The translations under genes and the position numbers were made by a program. Shown piece by piece: positions 24,306 through 32,209 of a DNA stretch of 64,000 nucleotides. Origin of the DNA: Myxococcales bacterium (lineage in GTDB: Bacteria > Myxococcota_A > Polyangia > Polyangiales > Polyangiaceae); the NCBI GenBank assembly GCA_016706225.1, contig JADJKB010000008.1:248001-312000 (forward strand), given 5' to 3'. The notes under the pieces are model-generated. The model made no database searches. It saw only the letters and a list, made by a program, of their open reading frames with translations, and had not been told where the DNA came from. Each line of letters starts with the position of its first letter. Position 1 is the first letter of the stretch.

Positions 24306-26564
24306 ATGCCCGAAGACGACCGCATCGTCGCGTGTTTCCGCTGGCGCGGAGCGGCGTCCTTGGCCGAGCGTGTCGCAGAGTACGCGAGCGCCGCGGAGGC
24401 AGTCTTCACTCGCGCCGAGGATCTCGGTGCGCAGCTGGTTGCGTGGCACGCCGCCAGCTTCGCCGTTGCATTTCCCAAGGACGGCGTCGAGCGACTGGTC
24501 GAGCTGATCACGGCCGACGACAGCGCGGCGCTGGGTTTCAGCGTCGGGATCGCGGAGGGGCCGCTGAGTGAGGTGGGGGGCACCGGGCGCATGACGTACG
24601 CTTGGGGGCAGTGCCTGGTGATGGCCTGGGCCCTGGCGCGGGTCGCGCGCTCCGGGGAGGTGCTGCTCGATCCAGCGGTCTCGGCGGTGCAAGACGAGCG
24701 GCTCTTGGTGCGCGGTTCGCGCATTGGCCTCCTGGGCGAGGCGAGAGTGCGGGGTGTGCGTCTCGATCTGCGCCACCCCTTTCAGCCGGCGCGCGGGTTT
24801 CCGACCATCGCGCTCGTTCGAACTCCGTTCCTCGGGCGTGAGCCCGTGGCGCCGCCGCCCGGCACGCTGGGCTTGGTCACGGGGCGTCGCGGTTCGGGTG
24901 GCACGCGCTGGCTCGAAGAGCTGGCCGCACGCGAGCGCGAGCGCCGCACGCTGTGGTTGCGGCCTCGGCTGGGAGAGCCGCTTGGCTCGCTCCGACGGGC
25001 GCTGGCCCGGGCCGAAGAGGCTCAGGCGGAGCTCGATCCCGAGCTGGGCGCCTCACTGGGCAGTGTGCTCGCGGGGGAAGGTCTCGATCTCGACACCGCG
25101 AGCCACCTGTTGTCGGCGCTCCTCCGGCGTGAGGACAGCACTGGGCTGATCCTGATCGACGATGTGGAGCAGATTGATTTCGACAGCCTCGAGGCGGTCG
25201 TGCATGCCTCCAAGTCTGGAGCCTTCGCCGTGGTCGCCCGCGCGGTCGATGGACTCGCGCTCCCGGAGGCGCTCGCGTTTTTGCCGACGGCGTTCGAGGT
25301 CGAGCTCACGCCGTTCCCGCGGGAGACCGCCGAGGAGCTTGCCCGAGAGCTGTCGAGCGGACGGCTGCGGGGCAGCGAAGCGACGGCGTGGGCCAAGCGA
25401 GGGGGTGGCCTTGCCCTCGGGGTGGTCGCTGCCCTCGCGGATGCGCTCGAGAGCGGCGAGCTCGTGTTGCGCGAGGACGCCACCACCACGCGCAGCGTGA
25501 AGGCAGAGAGTTTTGCTCCGCAGCAGCTGATTTCGCGACGGGTTCGCCGCTGGGATGCCGGAGTGCGCAGCGTGCTCGGTGCCCTGGCGGTGCTGGGTGG
25601 CGATTCGGACGAGGAAGAGATCGCCGCGCTGCTCGGCATGCTGAAACAGGCGCCGCCCGCCGAAGAGACCCTGCACGGGTTGGAGGCTGGCGATCTTCTG
25701 CGGCGGGACGGCCGACGACTCACGCTTCCGTCCGCGACACTTCGCTTCGTCTTGAACGACGCATTGGCGGAGGCCGAGCGCGCGCGCCTGCACCGCGCCG
25801 CCGCCGCCGTGCTCGCCGGAGCAGACTTGCCGATGTGCTCCGTCGCCGCTTCCGTGCACTCCATGCTGGGTGGTGACGTCGATCGCGCACTGCCGCTCGC
25901 CCGGCGCAGTGCTGGAGCGCTGCGCGCCGGCGGGCTCGAAGACACCGCCCGCGCACTCGAGGCGTTCAGCGAGACCGGTGATCCGGCGCTGGTTCATCGG
26001 CGAGGTTTGTTCGGGGGTGCAAAGTCGGAGCGGGCCGGATTGCAGCGCTCCGACGTGCCTCCGCCGCTTTCCATGCAGCCGGCGCCGATCACCGATCGAC
26101 CCTCACGCGCCCCGCCGCCGTCGGGCGAAGAAGCTGGCAAGCGCTTCGTGCAGGCGTTGAGGCTCGGAGATCACGCCGCGATGGAAGTGCTCGCGTCGGA
26201 GTTGCGCGACGATGGGGCGCAGCATGTGGTCGCCGATCGACTCGAGGGCATGGCCTGCCTCGCCCGCGGACAGCTGACCGACGCGCTGCGCCGATTGCGG
26301 CAGGCCAAAGACGGTGCGCGCAAGCTCGAGCCTCGGGCGCAGAGCCGCGCGGCGCTCGCCCTCGGGGTTGCGCTCGCCAGTGCCGGACGTGGAACCGAAG
26401 CCTTGCTCGAGGGGCTCGAGGCGTTGGCCCGCGCGCGCGCGGCTGACGACTCTCGCGGAGAGGCCGCTTGCGCGCGGTTCCTCGCTCAGCTCTCGGCCGC
26501 GGCAGGTAGCGACGCGGCCGCCAGTCGCTGGACGCGCGTGGTCGAGCAGACGACTCAGGTTTGA
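24306..26564 (+). CDS. Large protein with degenerate cyclase-like and ATPase-like regions and TPR-like C-terminus
   Basis: A 752-residue cytosolic protein. Residues 1-160 resemble a worn-out class III nucleotide cyclase domain (FSVGIAEGPLSEV, YAWGQCLVMAWALARVARSGEVLLDP), without the catalytic Asp pair being evident. Residues 185-420 look like an AAA/STAND-type NTPase: Walker A is GRRGSGGT (193-200), lacking the essential Lys, while the Walker B-like LILIDDVEQ (Asp285-Asp286) remains. The rest is helical with TPR-like pairs near 640-740. This layout recalls myxobacterial cyclase-AAA-TPR regulators that have become scaffolds. It follows the PspA gene by 11 nt; its end overlaps the convergent sctU-like gene by 10 nt. 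Confidence 0.6.
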   Translation: MPEDDRIVACFRWRGAASLAERVAEYASAAEAVFTRAEDLGAQLVAWHAASFAVAFPKDGVERLVELITADDSAALGFSVGIAEGPLSEVGGTGRMTYAWGQCLVMAWALARVARSGEVLLDPAVSAVQDERLLVRGSRIGLLGEARVRGVRLDLRHPFQPARGFPTIALVRTPFLGREPVAPPPGTLGLVTGRRGSGGTRWLEELAARERERRTLWLRPRLGEPLGSLRRALARAEEAQAELDPELGASLGSVLAGEGLDLDTASHLLSALLRREDSTGLILIDDVEQIDFDSLEAVVHASKSGAFAVVARAVDGLALPEALAFLPTAFEVELTPFPRETAEELARELSSGRLRGSEATAWAKRGGGLALGVVAALADALESGELVLREDATTTRSVKAESFAPQQLISRRVRRWDAGVRSVLGALAVLGGDSDEEEIAALLGMLKQAPPAEETLHGLEAGDLLRRDGRRLTLPSATLRFVLNDALAEAERARLHRAAAAVLAGADLPMCSVAASVHSMLGGDVDRALPLARRSAGALRAGGLEDTARALEAFSETGDPALVHRRGLFGGAKSERAGLQRSDVPPPLSMQPAPITDRPSRAPPPSGEEAGKRFVQALRLGDHAAMEVLASELRDDGAQHVVADRLEGMACLARGQLTDALRRLRQAKDGARKLEPRAQSRAALALGVALASAGRGTEALLEGLEALARARAADDSRGEAACARFLAQLSAAAGSDAAASRWTRVVEQTTQV

Positions 26565-27595
26565 GGCTCGGTCTCAGCCTTGGCGTCGGCCCAGGCCTCC
26601 CTCAAGATCTCGGCGACGGCTTCGTAGAGCGCCTCCGGGATCTCGTCGCCGACCTCGAGGTCCATCAGCGCCTGGGCGATGGGCACGTCGCGGACGACGG
26701 GGACGCCGTAGGCGTGGGCCGCGGCGATCATCTTCCGGGCGAGCTCCCCGCTGCCCTGGGCAACCACCCGGGGGGCGCTGTCCCCTTCTTCTTCGTAGTG
26801 CAGCGCGGCCGCCAGGTGCGTCGGGTTGACGATCAGCACCGAGGCCTTCTGCACGGCGTTCACGCTGGCGCTCGCCAACATCTCCTGGTGCGCCCGGTGG
26901 CGCGCGCCCTTCAGCTCGGGATCGCCCTCGCTCTCCTTGTGTTCACGCTTGATCTCGTCGGGGCTCATGCGATTGCGGCGCAGCCAGGACTGGCGCACGA
27001 ACAGCACGTCGACGGCGGCGAGGGCGACGCCCACCAGCGCTGCAATCCACGCGAGCCGGCCGAGGAGATGGCCCGCCACGAGGGTGCCCTTTGCCGGCTC
27101 GCCAACGCTCGCCGCGATGTCCGCGGCGCGCGCGGCCAGCAAGCGCGACGCGAGGTAGGCGATCAGCAGCGAGGCCGCGAGTGCCCGCACGATTCCGAAC
27201 ATGCGCTCGCGTGAGAGCAGAGATCCGAGCCCCTTGGCTGGGTTCAGCTTCGAGAAATCCGGACCCAGCTTCTTCCAGGCCACGAAACCACCCGCCTGGA
27301 CCGCGCCGGTTGCTGCGGCCGCGAGCGCGGCGCCGAGCACGAGCGGCGCCGACAAGGTCACGACCTCGGTGGCGACTCCGAGCGCGATGCCGGACGGGGC
27401 GCCCGGTGGTTCGCGGATGGCGGCGGGGAGCAACTCCGCCACGCGTGCGAGAGTTGCCGCGATGGCCGCCGGCGCCAACGCCACCGCAACGATGAACGAC
27501 AGGCTCTGAGTGAGTGGCTGCGAGATCGGGCTGTCGCCCTGCTCGCGCGCCTTCCTGAGCCGTCCCGGTGTGGGCTCTTCGGTTTTCTCACTCAC
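26555..27595 (-). CDS. FlhB/SctU-family type III export switch protein
   Basis: A 346-residue protein with the whole family architecture: N-terminal EKTEEPTPGRLRKAREQGD, four membrane helices between residues 30 and 205, the KREHKESEGDPELKGARHR linker helix and the autocleavage site NPTH (257-260), followed by HLAAALHYEE, APRVVAQGSG and GVPVVRDVPIAQALM. FlhB/SctU changes export specificity in flagellar or injectisome type III systems after cleaving between Asn and Pro. No other export gene lies in the window, so it is an orphan here. Sequence alone does not tell FlhB from SctU. Confidence 0.88.
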   Translation of the reverse strand: MSEKTEEPTPGRLRKAREQGDSPISQPLTQSLSFIVAVALAPAAIAATLARVAELLPAAIREPPGAPSGIALGVATEVVTLSAPLVLGAALAAAATGAVQAGGFVAWKKLGPDFSKLNPAKGLGSLLSRERMFGIVRALAASLLIAYLASRLLAARAADIAASVGEPAKGTLVAGHLLGRLAWIAALVGVALAAVDVLFVRQSWLRRNRMSPDEIKREHKESEGDPELKGARHRAHQEMLASASVNAVQKASVLIVNPTHLAAALHYEEEGDSAPRVVAQGSGELARKMIAAAHAYGVPVVRDVPIAQALMDLEVGDEIPEALYEAVAEILREAWADAKAETEPQT

Positions 27596-27611
27596 GCGCC
27601 CCGAGCCTAGC

Positions 27612-28709
27612 TCAGAAGGGCAAGGTCGGGATCTGCCAGCCCTGACCGCCGCCGGAGCGCCAGGCGGCTGCGGCCTGCTGGATCACCGGCGTGCGGATCT
27701 GCGGCGGAGGGTGTGAGCGCTCGAACCCGAACACGATGTCGATCGGACTCATGGCGTCCAGTCCGGCGAAGAACTGCATCGTCAGGAGCCCCCCGGCCTC
27801 GGTCCAGTTGTAGGCAGGAACGCGCTTCTTTCCCGCGGCCAGCACGTTGTTCGTGCCGGAGACGTCCGCCGCGAGCTCGTTCGGCTGATTGAAGAACGGT
27901 ACGGCGCTGGTGAGCACTTGGTTTACCTCGGCGGCGGTGGCGCCGCCGCCGCTGGCAGTGCAAGGCAGGTGCCCGAGGTAGTGATGGCCGAGCTCGTGGC
28001 CGAGCACGAAGGCGATCTGTTCGTCCAAGATCTCGTGCTGTCGCTTGACCTTGCGCCCGTCTGCATCTTGTCCGGGATCGAAGAAGCCGGGTGCCGGGCG
28101 AATGATCGGGCTGCCGGGCTTCTGGTTCTTGGCAATCAGCTGGATGTACTGCGCGGTCTTGTTGGTGCCGAAGATCTCGTCGGTGGCCTTGGAGCGGGCC
28201 AAGTGCGATTCGATGTCGAGCAGGCCGTCGCTGATCGCCATCGCGCTCTTGCCGCCCTTGGTGCAGGCGGCGAAGGCGTTCACTTCTCCGACGCGGTCGT
28301 CGACGATCAGAGGGATGCCGGCGACCTTCTGGGACTTGCCCGCGTCGAGCGCACCCACAAGCTCTTGGATCACTGCTTGGGCGCGGCCGCGCAAGAAGTT
28401 CACGTCGGTCGCGTTGATCGGATCGTACGCGACCGGGGGAAGGACCGGCTGCGCGGGCTGCGCCGGTTGTCCAGGTTGCGGCGGCTGTCCCGGAGGCGGC
28501 TGATTCGGATAGCCGGGTTGCGGCTGGCCGTAGCCCGGCTGCTGGCCATATCCGGGTGGCGCCTGTCCCGGAGGATAACCGCCGTAATAACCCGGCGGCG
28601 GTTGGTTGGGGTAACGGGGCCGCGAGTTGCCGCTGTCGAGCTCACACGAGAGTGCCAAACAGCTCACACCGACGAGCAGGAGCAAGCGCAAGGAGCGAAG
28701 TTGGGCCAT
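27612..28709 (-). CDS. M48-type zinc metallopeptidase lipoprotein with Pro/Gly/Tyr linker
   Basis: A 365-residue lipoprotein (lipobox LALSC, Cys22); the ATG at 28709 is chosen because it alone gives a signal. Residues 25-85 are a low-complexity linker of Pro, Gly, Gln and Tyr (YGGYPPGQAPPGYGQQPGYG). The catalytic domain has HELGH (His238-Glu239-His242) and a downstream NELAAD with the likely third zinc ligand (Glu278), as in M48/HtpX-like peptidases, so it is probably an envelope protease. The alternative is an M48-like protein of unrelated substrate range. It is divergent from the GNAT gene across 180 nt. Confidence 0.82.
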   Translation of the reverse strand: MAQLRSLRLLLLVGVSCLALSCELDSGNSRPRYPNQPPPGYYGGYPPGQAPPGYGQQPGYGQPQPGYPNQPPPGQPPQPGQPAQPAQPVLPPVAYDPINATDVNFLRGRAQAVIQELVGALDAGKSQKVAGIPLIVDDRVGEVNAFAACTKGGKSAMAISDGLLDIESHLARSKATDEIFGTNKTAQYIQLIAKNQKPGSPIIRPAPGFFDPGQDADGRKVKRQHEILDEQIAFVLGHELGHHYLGHLPCTASGGGATAAEVNQVLTSAVPFFNQPNELAADVSGTNNVLAAGKKRVPAYNWTEAGGLLTMQFFAGLDAMSPIDIVFGFERSHPPPQIRTPVIQQAAAAWRSGGGQGWQIPTLPF

Positions 28710-28889
28710 GGCGGGAGGATAGCAGGGGGTTGGGAGCCCGGGGCGCATGACCCCGAAGCAGCCTACGTCCGGCTGCCTTCGGTCCGCTGCCGGCGCCGCC
28801 CGCCTCGGCGGTGTTGCCGATCGCGGGCCGCCGGGGCGGCCGGGCGGCGCGGCGAGCCCCAGCATGAGGCGTTTCGGAAGGGCGGCGCT

Positions 28890-30065
28890 ATGCTTCGCCG
28901 GATCTTGGAGCTCCGCACTCACGAATCGATACGCGACGTCGGAGAGAAGACGTGGAACGAGCTCGCGTGCGGCGCGGGGCCGATGCTCTCGTTCACCTGG
29001 CTCGAGGCGCTCGAGGCGACCGGTTGTGTGCGCCCCGAGCGCGGCTGGCTTCCGCTCCACCTGACGCTGGAGGAAAACGGACGAGTGCTCGCGGCGGCAC
29101 CGGCTTACCTCAAGGGCAACAGCGAAGGGGAGTTCGTGTTCGACTACGCTTGGGCGAGCCACGCCGAGGGCCGCCTCGGCATCGACTACTACCCCAAGCT
29201 GCTCGTTGCGGTGCCATTCACCCCTGCGACGGGGCTGCGGCTCTTGACCGCGCCGGACGTCGACGAGGCCAAGCTGCTGCCAGCGTTTGCAGAAGGGCTT
29301 AGGGCACTGGCGGAGCGCATCGGAGCCTCAGGCGCTCACGTGCTGTTCCCCACCGAAGCCGAGGCCGCCGGTCTCGAGGCGGCGGGCATGGCTCGGCGGG
29401 CAGGCGTGCAGTTTCACTGGCAGAACGCCGGCTATACGAGCTTCGATGATTTCCTCGGGTCGTTCGACGCCAAGCGCCGTCACCAGCTCCGCCGCGAGCG
29501 ACGCGAGAGCGCGGCGCAAGGCCTGGTGTTCGAGACGTTGCTCGGCTCGGAGCTGGACTCGGCGCGGATCGACAGCGTGTTCGAGCTCTACCTGACCACC
29601 GTCGACAAGTTCGCCTGGGGGCGGCGTTATCTGTGTCGCGAGTTTTTTCACGAAATTTGCAGCAAGATGGGCGAGCGCATCCACGTGGTCTTCGCCCGTG
29701 ACGGTGCGGGCGCCGAGCCCCTGGCGATGGCCTTCAACGTGGTGGGTGACGACACACTCTATGGGCGCTACTGGGGCACCCGCGAGGAGCGAAAATTCCT
29801 CCATTTCGAGGTCTGTTATTACCGTGGCATCGAGGACGCCATCTCACGCGGTCTCCAGCGCTTCGAGCCGGGCGCTGGGGGAGAGCACAAAGTTGCGCGC
29901 GGATTTCTGCCAACCATCACCCACAGCGCTCATTGGTTGCTCGACGGGCGGCTCGATCTCGCAGTCCGCGATCATGTCGAGCGGGAGCGCGCGGCGGTGA
30001 TCGAGCACGTTGCTCGGGAACGCGACTCTGCGCCGACCCCGGCGCTCAGTCGGAGAGCCCGCTGA
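28890..30065 (+). CDS. GNAT-superfamily transferase, COG3146/DUF482 type
   Basis: A 391-residue cytosolic protein; ATG at 28890 after GGAAGGG. Conserved elements are FTWLEALEATGCV, LTLEENGRVLAAAPAYLKGN, FVFDYAWASHAEG, YYPKLLVAVPFTPATG, FHWQNAGYTSFDDFLGSF, KRRHQLRRERRE, YWGTREERKFLHFEVCYY and FEPGAGGEHKVARGF. These match the peptidogalycan-biosynthesis-like/DUF482 N-acyltransferase family, whose fold is two GNAT domains. The acyl donor and acceptor are unknown. Its 3' end overlaps the convergent gene by 20 nt. Confidence 0.85.
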   Translation: MLRRILELRTHESIRDVGEKTWNELACGAGPMLSFTWLEALEATGCVRPERGWLPLHLTLEENGRVLAAAPAYLKGNSEGEFVFDYAWASHAEGRLGIDYYPKLLVAVPFTPATGLRLLTAPDVDEAKLLPAFAEGLRALAERIGASGAHVLFPTEAEAAGLEAAGMARRAGVQFHWQNAGYTSFDDFLGSFDAKRRHQLRRERRESAAQGLVFETLLGSELDSARIDSVFELYLTTVDKFAWGRRYLCREFFHEICSKMGERIHVVFARDGAGAEPLAMAFNVVGDDTLYGRYWGTREERKFLHFEVCYYRGIEDAISRGLQRFEPGAGGEHKVARGFLPTITHSAHWLLDGRLDLAVRDHVERERAAVIEHVARERDSAPTPALSRRAR

Positions 30066-30711
30066 AGAAGATGCTGTGCCAGGAGAGCACTGCGACCAGC
30101 GCGCCGTCCGCCCGTTCGCCGGCCCCCGGATTCGGCCACCTGAGCAGTGCGCGGCCCTCGAGCCAAGGTCCGCCGGCGATGCCGGCGAGCGGCACACCCA
30201 GGCCTGCGGATAGCTCGAACCCGCGCGCATCACCGAAGCTCCTGCCGGGCGGCTCCGCGTAGAACGCACCGACACCCACGGCGAGGCTGTCGATCGTCAG
30301 GTCCCAGCCGCTCGGACCTTGCTGGCGATCCTGCAACCAACGCGGGATGAAGAGCGGTCGCAGGTCGACACCGAAGGAAATGCTGCGGGCTAGCTCGCGC
30401 TCGCGACCCAATGCGTCGGCATAACTCGCGTAGACCCCGAGGGAAGAGAAGTAGTGCAACGAGAGGCGGGCTGCACCGGCGGTGCCATCGCGCATCGCGT
30501 CGACGCCGAGCCCGGCCCCGAGGTCGAGATCGCCGTCGAGGCGGCCGTACACCCCATCGCCGGAGCGTGCCGTACCGGGTGTGTCGACCTCGCCCTTCAG
30601 CGTCGACGTCGTTCGTTCACCCGGCTCCCAGTGGGAGTCGGCTGCCTGCGTCGTGGCGGGTCCGCCGAGCGCGACGGACGCAATCACGAAGCTCACCCCG
30701 CCCGGACGCAT
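30046..30711 (-). CDS. Exported protein of unknown function, beta-barrel-like
   Basis: A 221-residue protein with a signal-like start (FVIASVALGGPATTQAA). The mature part has alternating strands with many Gly and aromatic residues (LDLGAGLGVDAM, ARLSLHYFSSLGVYASYADAL, LSAGLGVPLAGIAGGPWLEG) and a C-terminal hydrophobic-Phe-rich end, suggesting an outer-membrane barrel. No named family is recognised. It starts one base after the stop of the upstream HD-domain gene and is likely its operon partner. Confidence 0.6.
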   Translation of the reverse strand: MRPGGVSFVIASVALGGPATTQAADSHWEPGERTTSTLKGEVDTPGTARSGDGVYGRLDGDLDLGAGLGVDAMRDGTAGAARLSLHYFSSLGVYASYADALGRERELARSISFGVDLRPLFIPRWLQDRQQGPSGWDLTIDSLAVGVGAFYAEPPGRSFGDARGFELSAGLGVPLAGIAGGPWLEGRALLRWPNPGAGERADGALVAVLSWHSIFFSGLSD

Positions 30712-30712
30712 C

Positions 30713-32005
30713 TCACGACTCCACGGCGCTGCTGATGGCGTCCCGCAGCTCCTCGGCGAAGATCAGTCGGACTCGCAGCATGCGTTGCCCCCGAAGTCGC
30801 CCGAGCAAGTAGGAGACGTCGCCGGGACGACGCGGCGCGCCGGTGGGAAAAATCACGGAGAGGGAGCCGTCCGTGTCGTCGAACGGCAGATCCGACGCAC
30901 AGTCGAGGCCGACGTAGATCTCCGGGTCGAACCCGGCTTTCTGCGCGACCTCCCGCGCGCGGTCGAGCAGCTCGCGCCGCGCCTCCGGCTCCGCGTCACT
31001 GCCGTACAGCTCGTAGGTCTTGAACAGCCGGCGCGTGACCAGACGGGTGCAGAGATCGGAGAGGACCTTGTCCTTCGAAGTCTGCCAGCTCGCGAGCGAC
31101 GTCCAGAGCACTGCGTCATCCAGTGCAAGGTACTCTCTCAGATCGGCGTCGCCGTCGCGGGAGAGGCTGGCGATGGCGGGGGGCACGGCCGGCAGACGTG
31201 TGCCGTCCACCAGCAGCTGGCGCACACGACCCAGGATGCGCGCGAGCAGCCACTCACTCGCGCGGCAGGTCTTGTGGAAGTAGACCTGCTGAAACATGAA
31301 GAGGCGCGCCAAGATGAAGGACTCGATGGCCGGGAGCCCCTTGGCGCCGTCGATGGCCAGCGGCGGAGCCTGGCCCTCACGGGTCGAGACGCCCAACCTC
31401 AAGCTGCGCAGCAGCCAGTCGAGATCGAACGAGCCGTAGCCGACGCCGGTGAAATAGGCGTCGCGCAACAGGTAGTCACAGCGGTCGACGTCGAAGGTGC
31501 CGCTGACCGCCCGCGCCAGGAAGGTGAGCTCGTGGCGTCCATGCACGAGCTCGGCGACGCGTTGGGGCAGGGTCGCGTCATGGCGCACGAGGATGCGATG
31601 CACGTCAGTGTCCGGGTCCAAGATGATGCGCTCGGTCCAGGTCTCGTGGCGCGGACCTTCGGGGAGCGCCTCCTCGAACAGATGCGAAAACGGTCCGTGC
31701 CCGACGTCGTGCAAGAGCGCGGCAGCCAGCGCGTCGCGCGCCCGCTCACTGGTGACCCGCTGCCAGAACGGCAGCTCGTCATGCACCTGACGCATGCGCC
31801 GGATGAAGCGCGTCATGACGAAGGCGGCGCCGATGGCGTGGGAAAACCGTGTGTGGTCGGCGCCGGGATACGCGAGGGCTGCGAGGCCGAGCTGCCGAAT
31901 GCGGCGCAACCGTTGCACTTCGCCGGCCTCGAGCAGCGCGGACACAATGTCCTCTTCGTCTGTCTCGAATTCGACCAGTCCGTGTACCGGGTCTCGGAGA
32001 ATCAC
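30713..32005 (-). CDS. HD-domain phosphohydrolase, dNTPase-like
   Basis: A 430-residue protein. The GTG at 32005 is chosen because GGAGG lies five bases upstream and it gives the family start MILRDPVHGLVEF; the frame upstream is non-homologous. The metal-binding HD motifs are H51TRFSHAIG, LLHD (His99-Asp100) VGHGPFSH, and a downstream FDVDRCDYLLRD with the last Asp. This is the COG1078 group, related to deoxynucleotide triphosphohydrolases such as SAMHD1 and Dgt, which cut dNTPs to nucleosides and triphosphate. It is divergent from the 728-residue gene. Confidence 0.88.
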   Translation of the reverse strand: MILRDPVHGLVEFETDEEDIVSALLEAGEVQRLRRIRQLGLAALAYPGADHTRFSHAIGAAFVMTRFIRRMRQVHDELPFWQRVTSERARDALAAALLHDVGHGPFSHLFEEALPEGPRHETWTERIILDPDTDVHRILVRHDATLPQRVAELVHGRHELTFLARAVSGTFDVDRCDYLLRDAYFTGVGYGSFDLDWLLRSLRLGVSTREGQAPPLAIDGAKGLPAIESFILARLFMFQQVYFHKTCRASEWLLARILGRVRQLLVDGTRLPAVPPAIASLSRDGDADLREYLALDDAVLWTSLASWQTSKDKVLSDLCTRLVTRRLFKTYELYGSDAEPEARRELLDRAREVAQKAGFDPEIYVGLDCASDLPFDDTDGSLSVIFPTGAPRRPGDVSYLLGRLRGQRMLRVRLIFAEELRDAISSAVES

Positions 32006-32209
32006 GCTCGCCTCCACCGGGGCAGTGCCCTGGGTCCCCTCATTAACCCGGCCCGGTCGCGAAGTGGACGCAGTGTGGCCACGGGGCGTCTTCCCGCGAG
32101 CCGGAGCGGCGTTCACCTGGGTTCCCGTGGCAACGGCTGGACAAGCGGCCTGAATCCAGGTTTCCTGGGAGAACCGCGAAAGTCTGACCTTCGCGTCGGA
32201 GACCCGAGG

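Noticed and set aside
30482..32209. Long plus-strand N-terminal extension of the XPB-like gene
   Set aside because: It is antisense to the HD phosphohydrolase and exported protein genes; the ATG at 32210 has a ribosome-binding site.
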